The notes below the pieces were generated by a model, which was not told where the DNA came from, did no database searches, and saw nothing but the letters and a program-made list of their open reading frames with translations. 64,000 nt of DNA from assembly GCA_036873755.1 (NCBI GenBank), contig JAVTVY010020545.1, forward strand, positions 17,669 through 81,668. Direction: 5' to 3'. A program made the translations under genes and the position numbers. This document shows, piece by piece, positions 22,851 to 33,705 of this stretch (its first letter is position 1; each line of letters starts with the position of its first letter). The stretch comes from Hanleya hanleyi. Taxonomy: Eukaryota > Mollusca > Polyplacophora > Lepidopleurida > Hanleyidae.

Positions 22851-24309
22851 GATAGCTTGCTCAGTAAAAAATCGGGTGCTATGAAAAACCATACTGATGT
22901 GGTATGCTCTAACTACATTATGGTTTAATTGAATCAAACCCTGCTTTTCCCAATTTAATTCTCAGAAAAACTTTTACACTGGCACAACAATGGGTACATA
23001 ATGATGTGGGACTCCCAGTGTAAATTTGTGGTTCATACTTGTTCTCTCCTGCTTATGTCTATAACAAGGAATATATTTAACTACTGACACCAGTGTCAGA
23101 ATATTCAGAAACTGGTGTTCAAACCTCATGTGTGCACTGGGCTTAAAGACTCAGAAGACTTAGTAATGTTATAGTACATGTATATAAAGTCTGCCCAGGA
23201 GCCTGGCATATATACAAGATCAAATATGCCAGCAAAATATATTCATATTGATGAAAGCAGGTCAGTCATTCTCGGTTTGGGAAATAAAAGAGTTGAAAGC
23301 TGACATGTCTGAAGGCGACTCAACTAATGCAGAACCTATGAACTTGAAATAATTAATGCCACATCAGACACGTCAGAATTAAAATAGTGTAATATTAAAT
23401 GTAAATTTTCATTGGGTGTCAACAAGTCTACGTTTAAAGAGAAAATATATTTATACACTAATGCATTAATTCATTATACATATAATGTAAAGTACATCAT
23501 GCAACATTGGATGTTAGCTTAGGCCATACAAATTTAATCCAACATTTTCCATACTTTTTTTGGAAAGTTATATTTTCAGTGGGATAGGCACTTTTTGTAT
23601 TCCAAAAAAAATCTTAACTAAAACTATATGAAAAATAATTGATACTGTAATTACATTTTCTTCCGATGGGTTAGCCAATCTGGCAAGCATTTAATAGGAT
23701 TTACGGTTAACATGAACGACCAGAAATGATGGAATGAGCAGCAATCTGAGATTGATGAGGTTGAAATTTTATATTTGCCAAAATGTTCAAAACGGATTTA
23801 AGCGAGGAGAAAAACATATGGCTTGAGCAGTATCTGAGACCATGTCATTACTATTTTATGGCAGTATCAGTTGTTTGAGTACAATGTGCTGTAGCTAATC
23901 AAAATATCTACTCTCTCCTTCCAAGACTATAAATAAAATGTTGTGTGGGAGGTCAATCAAAGGAACTTATCAGGGAAAAACTCTCAAGATATCGTCAACA
24001 GGATTTTCAAGAACACTGGCAAGGGTATTTATTATCTAGAATTATATCTTGTTTCATTGAAGAGATTTCTCTGCAGGAGTAACAAAGTCTTGTCTCGGGG
24101 GAAAAAAATTGAGCACTGCTCGAAATAAACCCTGCATGTATATCAAAACATTTATTCTATACACATGAAACAAAAGACTTGAATAAGAGATCTATATAAT
24201 CATATACACCTATGAATTACATAGTCAGATCCCAATCCCAGCTAGGTATTTAGGCCCACAAGAAAATCATCTCTTGAGAAATACTAAAAATTAAATGATC
24301 TCGTTACCA
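22851..24309. other. Intron sequence, nothing recognised
   Basis: AT-rich sequence. A plus ORF at 23943-24128 has no support. Confidence 0.35.
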
Positions 24310-25240
24310 CGGTGTCAGGACATTTCAGCATGCGATTTTTCGGCATGCAACATTTTGGTAAGCGACATTTTGGCACACGACATTTCGGCACAAAGTAAAG
24401 AGTACGACATTGCGGAACCTTATTTGTAGAACAAATTTGGCTGAAAAGAAAGATTTTCTCATTCTTTTTTCACATCTGGTAACATATAAACAGGTCATTT
24501 TAAGTGTTACCATCCAAGTTGTAATTTTTTTGGCAGCGATTATCTACGACTATTTTCACATATGCAGTTGGTTGATTGATGAGGTGTTTTACTTGTGATA
24601 GATTATTTACAAAGTATCTAAAAGACAATCTCACATTATGTACATATGTAGATCAATATTTGTAATTTTGCTTTTTGCCTTATGACAAAACCAAATGTCT
24701 TTCTAAACTATAACTACATTGTGTACATGTACATAAATTATGCATGTATGTAAAAAGTTGTCAAAATGTTGCGGATGATCGTGGTGAAAGAATCTATGTA
24801 CAATACTTGGTAACCCTTAAAATGGTCTGTTTATTCCTACAAAATAGGCTCTCATTTGCATATTGTCCGGTAGTCAGTGAGTGAGTCCATCCGAATCCTT
24901 TCGTCGGCAAAATGGAGAGAACCATTGACATTAGAACCTTGATTTTTGGCATGAACGTGCATTAGGGGGCTGTTACCAGCAAGTTCTGAGCTGAGCTACT
25001 TTTGATGAAAATTTGACCTACTTAAGTGACCTACAACATTACCCTTGGACCCTCAAGTCATCTAGGTGACCTACAAAATTACACTTGCATGGACACCCAT
25101 GTCCTCTTCCTCACCCTACTTCGTAGGTCCTGTGACGTTAGTCACACTACTCCTGTATGTTAAACATATGTTAAAAAAAAATGTGAAAATGTTTATTGTA
25201 GTATAATGTTGTAGCCTTCACTTTGTGTCGAAATGTCGGG
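24310..25240. repeat. Inverted-repeat-bounded segment with CGACATTT motifs
   Basis: The left side has iterated GCGACATTTTGGCACACGAC-like units (24325-24415). The block CGACATTTCGGCACAAAGT recurs in inverse at 25210-25237 (ACTTTGTGTCGAAATGTCGG). Inner blocks GTGTTACC and GGTAACCC are also inverted. This may be an old DNA transposon, but no clean target duplication was found. Confidence 0.35.
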
Positions 25241-26510
25241 AATTCATTTCCACAAACCCTGTGGCAGTGCCGATACATTCATTCAAAATATACATATACA
25301 CCCACAAGGTACATGCAGTCAGATCCTAATCTCAGAGCTGGGTTTTTACAGGATGTTGCAGTTTACATGTAACGGTTCATCAGGCATGTTCGAGATGAAC
25401 ACAGACAAGAGATTGAATTAATACGATAATTGAACTGAAGGAAGTGCTTTCCTACAGATATATATACACAAGGATATAAAAACAAATGCACAAATAGAGA
25501 TCAATAAACAGATAAACTATGATAAAGGACGTCACTGAGGTTCCTGGTTTATATAGATGACCTAGAACATTTGTAAGCTGGAGGAAAGTAATGTAAGACA
25601 TAAAATGAATCAGAATGCCGTTTACAATTTAAGAGAGAAGAAAAAGCATGATGTTGAGATGATGCAGTGTTTTTTTTTTGTTTTTTTTTTTTATTATTAT
25701 TGGGTTGTTTTATTTTGACATATTTTCATCAGGTGTGAAGTCCTTCAAAAGTTTGGTTGAATCACTTTTTTTTTTTGGTACGAATTTGAAGTTAGTTCAA
25801 AGGAAAAATTATAAAAGGGGCATGAAAGAAAATGTATAGAAGTGAAATCTGCCAACCGCTCAATATTTTTTTTTTTTATTTGATGAAATTATATTGCACT
25901 ATATATTCTTTGGAAAATCAGAATATCCAGCACCTCTAATGGCATGACTGACATGCTGGGTCCAGTAATTTTTGAATGGAGGATAATACCTGGATGAAAT
26001 ATTGAATTAAATACAAATGCCCGAAGTCAGTGTAATATCCGGTGTTGCCATGGCTGTATGAATTTAAAGCTTATAACCATTGCCAGTGTTACACCATTTT
26101 GACAGAGTCTCGTTTTTTATTGAGGAGAGTGATCAATCTCCCTCTCCATCACTCATCTAAATTTTCTCTCAGAAGAGTTACTGATCACTCACCTGGAAAA
26201 TTTATTGGAGAGTGTACCGTCAAAAGTGTATCACTCTCGCAATACAATAATCACTCACTTAATACAAATTCAGGGGTGATCAAATTTATTAGAAGGGGAA
26301 ATTGATCGGCAGACAGTCCAAAAATACATGCACATTATTCCTTATTCCTTTGTTACATGTATTTTCTTGATCTTAGGGGGTGAATTTGAATTCATCAGAA
26401 AGCCAGAATAACTTTTGTCTAAACATTTGGGGGTGAATGAATTCAATTAAGCAACTGAATTAAGAGATTGTTTACAATAATGTGAATTAAAACAAGAGCA
26501 ATCAATTTAC
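25241..26510. other. Intron sequence with poly-T tracts
   Basis: T-runs occur at 25671-25695, 25767-25777 and 25866-25878. A plus ORF at 26042-26305 has no support. Confidence 0.35.
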
Positions 26511-26596
26511 CCATGGTTTCCTGGTCCAGGCCATAAACAGATCTGATAACTCCAGTTAGTATATCCACTTGGTCTTTTGGCAAATCCAGCCACACC
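26511..26596 (-). CDS. Host-gene exon (7th)
   Basis: 86 bp: one base, 28 codons, one base. The acceptor is ATATCTTCTTAG|G and the donor is ATGG|GTAAAT. The peptide is VWLDLPKDQVDILTGVIRSV followed by YGLDQETM. All three frames are nearly open over this short span, but this one is the most protein-like and the only one fitting both neighbours. Confidence 0.7.
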
Positions 26597-26752
26597 CTAA
26601 GAAGATATGCTGTTTGACGGCACCGCTGATAACATCAGTGATGTCACATGGTTCTTGGACGCGGAGAAGGTTCAACACATGATGACAATGATCACAGAAT
26701 AATGGGGGACTTGCACAATACCAACTCTTCAGTCATATTCTGTGATCGTCAC

Positions 26753-26856
26753 TTCATGTTTGTCGATTTTGGTCCAGCTGGCCAATCAAAGGACAGAACA
26801 AACACTTCCAGTTCATCTTCTGGCCCTACTGTCCAAGTCTCCCAGTGAAAACTGTT
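26753..26856 (-). CDS. Host-gene exon (6th)
   Basis: 104 bp: 34 codons plus two bases. The peptide starts NSFHWETWTVGPEDELEVF and ends DWPAGPKSTNM. The donor AA|GTGACG is weak, and the acceptor GATGCTAAG|AAC lacks a strong pyrimidine tract. An alternative AG 5 bp inside would break the phase. It is supported by the joined reading K-VWLDLPK. Confidence 0.6.
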
Positions 26857-29302
26857 CTTAGCATCATAATCAAGCTAATTAACTCATGCTTGGGGAATTG
26901 TGCCGCCACGCCCGAGGAAAGATTACTAGATGGATGGCAACTGAGGAAATGCCTGGTGACATCATCGGCATGCTTGTGAAATAACAGAACTTACGATGCA
27001 TATTAGACAAGACAGAAATCATAATGGAATTATCATCGTAATTCTGTCTCGCAGTCAACCTTTATGGGTAAAACTAGTCTATATTGCCATAGCTATCGTG
27101 TACGGCACAGCGGTTGCACAGTGTACAATGGTTTCAGCTTCCAACAGGCCTGATTATAGCTTTCACTGAGGGGATATATCAAAGATCAGCTACGTTGTTG
27201 TCAACAATGAGATATACAATGTATTGGCTTTGAACATTGATTCGATCACCGGCGACATCAGTCTGCAGATAAATATCATTATACATGCTTCAATGCTACA
27301 AACAATCACAAACGGTCTCGCCACAGTAACTGTATTATGCAGCATTGAATCCCACACAAGAGATTTCCTTCAATTATTGAAGAACATGTATGATATTCCA
27401 ATTATACTTTGATGTACGTATTAAATATCTTATTTTCACTGTCACTTCAGTGCAGCGATACCTCCTCTTATGACAGTCTGTTTCATCTCCTATTAGTAAG
27501 ACCGGAATGCATATACGTACATACAGCCGACAAAGCTATCAAGATTATTGGAATTATGAGATTAGATCAATGAGTTCATGACCCCTGGGCTGTTGGGATT
27601 CTAATGCATGTGTGGTGTAAATTAGGCAAGTCTGGCCATAACCTGTTTGATCAGTTCATTTTGACATGTACATAGCTGCATACATGTGGTATGGATTTGG
27701 ACAGATTGGATATGCTTCGAGATATTATGACAGCATCAATGGTGAAATCACATATACATGTATCACAAACTATAATTTGACTTTCAATAATTTATACTTT
27801 GAGGTCTGTCATGTGCATGTAATAAGTGGGATGAATTTGGAAAGCCTGGCTGTAATTCTTCCAAAGACTGCATACATATACCCCTTAAGCTTATGCCACG
27901 AGTAAAATCACAGCACAAGCCATGCATAATGTTGTCTCCGTTTCCATGGCTTCAAACCAGTTGCAATCATATTTATTTACATAAACTACATGTATTGTGT
28001 ATTTGTATTCATGGAGAACAACGTACATGTTTTCATTGTCATGGTAACAAACCATATACAAAATATAACAGCCATGACAGCATAGACATTCTCTTTTTTT
28101 TATCCTGTGTGTAGGAGAATAAATTGACCATCTCACCTTATCAGAAAGTAACATGTGTCTTACTTCACTAACTAGTTGAAGTACAGTTGATCGAATACCA
28201 TTGAAGAGACATCCTATTCGCACATTTTGTACAGGAAACATTCATTATATCTAAAGACACTAATCTTCAGCAGTATACATGTATTGTAACGTGGCAAGGT
28301 ATCCACATGCCAAATAATTTGCTATGTCATTCTAATATCATCATGCGGAAACAGTATCAGAAGTCGGCCTCCAGGTGCTACCACCTATGGGACAGTGCAG
28401 CCTAATTGAAAGGAATGTAATAGAAAGCGAAATCTAGAGACAAGATAAAGTCACATATATCAAAGTTTGAAAGAATCCAAAGGTGTTCTAAGTTAAGAGT
28501 TCCAAAACAAAATGACGCGATTCAAGGTAGTTGTTACATGATTCACATACCAACTATGGAAAGACTGAGGGATTTCAATTTTATTGGCTGGAAACTTTCA
28601 GTTGTCCCGGAGGCACTGAGGATTATGTGTCAGTGGCTGAAGCATGACCTCATTTGACATCACTAGCCAGTGCTGGTGCAAAACAGCAGGAGTATAGAAC
28701 ACTATACACTTACCTGGACATCACAAAACATATGACTATTGATACACCATACATTTACCTGGACATACTGACTATAGATACACTATACACTTACCCAATC
28801 TCAGTACACTCAGATATAATATCACCGAATATTATATCTGACTTCAGCACTATATAAATCATGTGCAAATTTCAAACTACATTTGTTAGTCAATCAGGTG
28901 GCTAGCTTGGAGAAACAATTTCAAAATCACACCCAGTGTAAAATTACACACGGTAGCACGTGGATCAATATTGTAAACATTATCAGGGAAACAGTATCCA
29001 AATATGGCATCATTTCCAGACAGTGTCCATGGTAAACATAAACATTAAAGGGTTTACTCCTGCTGAAAAGTCTGGCTTTGTTAGGCAGTGGAAAATATAA
29101 AAGAGTGGGCTGTGCCAAGGTATTAATATCCGTGAACCATACGTCAATCTTTGTCAAAGTGAAAAGGCAGAAATTGTCGTGATTGACTTATAATGGGATC
29201 TCGTAGAATATTGGCTAACATTTTGCATGAAGTTTTCATAATGTCAAGTCTAGATGGAATTCCCCTGATTCTTCACCTTGGTTAACCTAGATTGACACTT
29301 AC
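26857..29302. other. Intron, with short repeats of the exon-end motif at 28700-28800
   Basis: Mostly featureless. Around 28703-28800 there are repeated CACTTACCTGGACATCA / CATTTACCTGGACATAC units with CACTATACACTTACC between them. They copy the last bases and donor of the adjacent 29303-29390 exon. Plus ORFs at 27224-27412, 27666-27905 and 28654-28857 are unsupported. Confidence 0.4.
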
Positions 29303-29390
29303 CTGGACATCAATGTCCGAGCCTCTTCTCACCAAACCAATGGTCTCATTGTCAAGATTCCTCATCGTCCTCATGGTCAGATGAATCAAA
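29303..29390 (-). CDS. Host-gene exon (5th)
   Basis: 88 bp: one base plus 29 codons. The donor is canonical (GTCCAG|GTAAGT). The acceptor GCATCATCAG|T is chosen because the next upstream AG (GAGTAG) would make a TGA at the junction. The peptide is LIHLTMRTMRNLDNETIGLV followed by RRGSDIDVQ. The previous exon supplies TG, making cysteine. Confidence 0.75.
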
Positions 29391-29589
29391 CTGATGATGC
29401 GACGTCTACTCACTCACAATCACAGCACTTGGTGTAACCTGGATTTGGTGATAACTGCATGTTCTGGTGATAACTGCATGGTGCAGGTCTGGATTCATCA
29501 CAGAATTTCTCTCTTCACCTATATACTTCATTTCTCCTGGAAGTACAATGTATAGGATCTACATTGAGCTAGATTAACAATTGTAGGGG

Positions 29590-29815
29590 GATTTGGTTGT
29601 AATGTCACACTCAAGATTATTTCACTCATATGTTGACAACCAGGCTGGTTGATGGAGAAAGTCAGATACTACCCGGAGAGAACCACCGCCCATCAGCAAG
29701 TAACGGGTAAATTTTCACACACACAGCAACGGGGCTCAAACCCGTGCTGATTCAGCGGTGTGAGGTTAGCAGTCACCAGCGAATAAATCACTCGGACACC
29801 GAGGGCCCACAATTG
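29590..29815 (-). mobile_element. tRNA-derived SINE with V-type domain (V-SINE), antisense to +
   Basis: Read on the minus strand, a tRNA-like head starts near 29803 (GGTGTCCGAGTGATTTATT, A-box-like). It has a B-box-like GGGTTTGAGCCCC at 29730-29742. This is followed by TTACTTGCTGATGGGCGGTG and GTTCTCTCCGGGTA (29671-29700), the widely shared V-type core. The weaker tail runs to about 29590. Pol III boxes are recognisable but not perfect. It lies in the sense orientation of the host gene's intron. It is not a functional tRNA gene. Confidence 0.75.
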
Positions 29816-29973
29816 TAAGGTGCCTACCAGCCTGATTATTTCCATAACTTGTATTGAGGATATTACATCCAAATTACATGTGCAGTGCAGTATATTTTCA
29901 TTGCCTACATGTACAAGTACCTTGTTTGATTTGAACCTCCTAAATCGTGTAAGCTTAAATTTACCAGATTTTA

Positions 29974-30200
29974 CATGAAAAGACACTGCAGAGTTTTTAG
30001 GAAAAGTTACATGTAGAATTTCAGCCCGTTGATTTCAATTTCTCGCTAACAAACATGAAAAGACACTGCTGTGTTTTCAGGAAAAGTTGGAATTTCAACC
30101 CTTTGAATTCAATTTCTCACTGAAGGCCCATTCTCACAGGTTGGAATTTCAACCTGTTCAATTCAATTTCTAGCTGAAGGCCCATTCTCACAGGTGGGCA
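29974..30200. repeat. Short tandem duplication (AAGGCCCATTCTCACAGG units)
   Basis: ACATGAAAAGACACTGC recurs at 29974 and 30053. GAAGGCCCATTCTCACAGG recurs at about 30122 and 30175, with GGAATTTCAACC and TTCAATTTCT blocks between. This is two or three imperfect copies of 60-80 bp. Confidence 0.55.
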
Positions 30201-30729
30201 GGTAGAACAGGTCCTATTTCATGCGATTAGTTGCATGCTACAAATCAGGGGATTCCCCCACCAAGTCGTTACTAGAAATCACATCATGAGAATGAGCCTT
30301 AACACTAATCATGCGAATGAACCTGTTCAAATATTGTGACCTTGAGCAGACTCATCACACTGGACTGTATGTACATGTACAACGTATAATGGAAGGAATT
30401 TTCTTGGCATCAGACCTCTGAGTTATTATATAATATTCCAACCTTGCGACTAGCTGTTACAGGCTTACCTGGTGGCTAATTCTGTTATAGATGTAATGTT
30501 CCCAAAAGTTAAGTTTTACCTTCAAATTGTACAAGTACATTAGCACATAGTCATGAACTGGTGAAGGGGGGTCCAGTAACCAAAACATCATACAGTAAAT
30601 TATATAATAATTTCAATTACCCACTTATATTTTGTTGAAAGAAATTTGATCAGTCATTCTGATAATCTGATCACTCTCTAAGGTCACTACAATAGCGAAT
30701 AATAATAATAATTTAAAATTTGATAACCC
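30201..30729. other. Intron sequence, nothing recognised
   Basis: Unique-looking sequence between the short duplications and the foldback element. Confidence 0.3.
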
Positions 30730-31285
30730 CAATGGAGATCGATATAAAGGTGGCGTTTCGACCTATATGTGATGTGGTTGAAATCGAAAAAATAGTATGT
30801 CCTAAAAATATTTGTGCTGTGATGTAAAAGCAAGAGAAAATATATGTACACAATATGTGAAAGTTCTAGATCGATTGCATTATTATTATAGTTATGACAT
30901 GAAATTGAAATCAGCAGCATGTGCAATTTTGCAAAAAAAAGTGTCTAAATGGAGTCATTGAAACACACATTTAGACATGAAGAACCCCTTGGACCAAAAA
31001 GATTTTCCAACAGTGTAAATTTAATGCCACCGCACATCATCAGGTTAAATGGAGTTTTGGTTCATGTCTAAATGTTTGTTTAAATAAATGACTCAATTTA
31101 GACCTTTTTCATAAAATAGCACATGCTACAGATTTCAATTTCATGTCAGAACTATAATCATGATGCATTCGAGCTAGAACTGTCACATATTGTGCACATA
31201 TATTTTCTCTTGCCATTACATGAAATCAATTATATTTAAGGCATTTTTTTTTTTTTTTTTTGCCAAAATGCCACCTCATCGTACA
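30730..31285. mobile_element. Foldback element with ~250-bp inverted arms
   Basis: The two halves are inverse copies around a centre near 31015. Matching blocks include AAAGGTGGC / GCCACCT at the ends, AGAGAAAATATATGT, ACATGAAATTGAAATC and AACATTTAGACATGAA. The arms have diverged visibly. There is no coding potential. A transcript through it would form a long hairpin. Confidence 0.65.
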
Positions 31286-31289
31286 GTAC

Positions 31290-31560
31290 AAGGCAGGAAA
31301 ACCTTGATGCTAAACGCGAGTAGAACGTGAAGTAACCGAGACTGACCCACGCTAATTTATTGAAGGAGTCGCGACTATAAATTTCGGAACAAGCGCTTTC
31401 GACCCGACTGTTTTCTGTAAACGCGTCAGCGTATAAAAGCGGCCGATGTAGCCGTCGACGCGATCATCTCGGGTTTTAGTGCGATCCACAGGCATATTTC
31501 AAAAGGGACTACTTTATTGTTAAGATTGACCACCACGTAAGAAATTCCCCCTCACAGTAA
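31290..31560 (+). promoter_or_regulatory. CpG-rich TATA-containing island, candidate intronic promoter
   Basis: After CpG-poor flanks, this stretch is dense in CG (GTCGCGACTA, AACGCGTCAGCG, GTCGACGCGATC). It has a consensus TATA box (CGTATAAAAGCG, about 31431-31442). A good splice donor (CAC|GTAAGA) lies about 100 bp downstream at about 31537. This is the arrangement expected of a plus-strand core promoter with a first exon, antisense to the host gene. It may instead be an element remnant or enhancer. Confidence 0.4.
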
Positions 31561-32640
31561 AATGTTCGTCGAGTGAAAGCTCATTGATAGTCCACATCGT
31601 TCAATAACAAAATAATCGGCAATATATTTTATTGAAGACGTACCTTCAATGTGATGGAAACTGAGAAAATCAGCAAAGAATTTGACGTTTTTGGGACCAT
31701 TTTCAACGCCATCGAAATCTCATTTCCCGCGGTAGAATGTGGGAGATATTGGCCTCATTTCAAAGGTCATTTGCCCCACTTTTGACCTATGATGAGTGAT
31801 TTAACAAATAACAAAGAAATAATGAAGAATGTGATTGAATAGACATATCCTAATCATGAATATTCATTCGATAAAACAAGGTCGACTGAGCTGGTTAATA
31901 CCGCGAAGCTGCATGATTAGTTGAGAATGAGGTCATCGTAGGAAAGGCTGTTAGACAATCACAGCGATTGGCCGGCTGTCTGTCTGTATGTCGGAATTCA
32001 GTGCCGAATGAATTTATCGCATAGAAAATGGCTCTGTGAAAACTTTAGCGAGCCGACTGTTAGATTTACAATGGAAATAAAGGGTTTCTCGGATTTATAT
32101 GTCGGATTAAAACCCACAGGGATGATGTACTGGTATTTTAGCACGATCGTCCGCTTGAATTGGGCGAATCGTGATGAGATTTTTTATGGAAACTATCGTT
32201 TGGCTGGGACATAGATGCAAGGTAATGTTTCTTTTGTTTCTTCTATTTTCTTGCCTGCTCTAGTTTTATTTTAGAAACAAACGGACAGATATTTTGATGG
32301 ACAGATTAAAAAAAAGACGGTCCATAACAAAATCCTCCCGCATGCATTTATCCGAGCATACAAGGCTGACAAACGAGACTACGGCAAGAAGCAAAGGCAC
32401 CTGATTAATTACAACATGCGACTTGTTCTGATCGCGTCATGCAGTATTATTACAGTTACAGCGTATGGTCGACGCGCCTCAGTCGCAATTATGCTTTTGT
32501 TTTTGCGCGATTAAGGCACATTTTCCGATTGAGAATGATTTTTTTAACTCGTGTTTAGGATCAAGTTATTTCTGCCTTGTACTGTACCATCTCCTTTTAT
32601 GTTGTAAATGTTAACTTCTTAAAAATAAAATTATTAGAGG
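31561..32640 (+). other. CpG-containing low-repeat stretch downstream of the island
   Basis: A 68-codon plus ORF (32008-32214, MNLSHRKWLCEN...) ends near a GTAATG. An AATAAA occurs at about 32626. Together with the island these could mark a small transcript of about 1.1 kb, coding or not. No homology is recognised and the ORF may be chance. Confidence 0.25.
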
Positions 32641-32673
32641 ATTTACCAGTCTTTCTTCTTAATCCTTTTCTAT

Positions 32674-33705
32674 CATGATTGCCTCATCTCACATAGAAAG
32701 CTAGGCTATACATGATTGCCTCATCTCACATAGAAAGCTAGGCCATACATGATTGCCTCATCTCACATAGAAAGCTAGGCTATACATGATTGCCTCATCT
32801 CACATAGAAAGCTAGGCTATACATGATTGCCTCATCTCACATAGAAAGCTAGGCTATACATGATTGCCTCATCTCACATAGAAAGCTAGGCTATACATGA
32901 TTGCCTCATCTCACATAGAAAGCTAGGCCATACATGATTGCCTCATCTCACATAGAAAGCTAGGCTATGCACATGATTACTCATCTCACATAAGCTGACT
33001 ATGCATGGTTGCCTCATCTCACATAGAAAGCTAGGCTATCGCGTTTGCCTCATCCTGCACCATGAAAGCTAGGCTATACATGATTGCCTCATCCTGCACA
33101 TAAAGCTGGGCCAAGCACATGATTGCCTCATCTCACATAGAAAGCTGAGCTATATGATTACTCATCCCTCTGTAAAGCTAGGCTATACATGATTGCCTCA
33201 GCATCATAGAAAGCTGAGCTATGTGATTGCCTCAGCCTCACATAAGAAAGCTGGGCATAGCCATGGATTGCACTCATCTCCACATGCCAGAAAGCTAGGC
33301 CCCATGACCTCATCTCACCCATAGAAAGCTAGGCTATACAGCGATTGCCTCATACTAAAAGCTGGAACTATCTGTGATTTGCCTCATCTCACATAGAAAG
33401 CTAGGCTATACATGATTGCCTCATCTCACATAGAAAGCTAGGCTATACATGATTGCCTCATCTCACATAGAAAGCTAGGCTATACATGACTGCCTCATCT
33501 CACATAGAAAGCTAGGCTATACATGATTGCCTCATCTCACATAGAAAGCTAGGCTATACATGATTGCCTCATCTCACATAGAAAGCTAGGCCATACATGA
33601 TTGCCTCATCTCACATAGAAAGCTAGGCTATACATGATTGCCTCATCTCACATAGAAAGCTAGGCTATACATGATTGCCTCATCTCACATAGAAAGCTAG
33701 GCTAT
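32674..33705 (+). repeat. 37-bp satellite (CATGATTGCCTCATCTCACA unit) with a degraded centre
   Basis: The units read CATGATTGCCTCATCTCACA then TAGAAAGCTAGGCTATA. About 28 units are present. Outer copies (32674-32965 and 33390-33705) are almost identical. The middle (about 32966-33389) has many indels and irregular lengths. The unit is unrelated to the 17.6-kb satellite. Confidence 0.9.

Noticed and set aside
29727..29805. Functional tRNA gene
   Set aside because: The A- and B-box-like region belongs to a SINE head. It is followed by the V-type core, and the cloverleaf pairing is poor.
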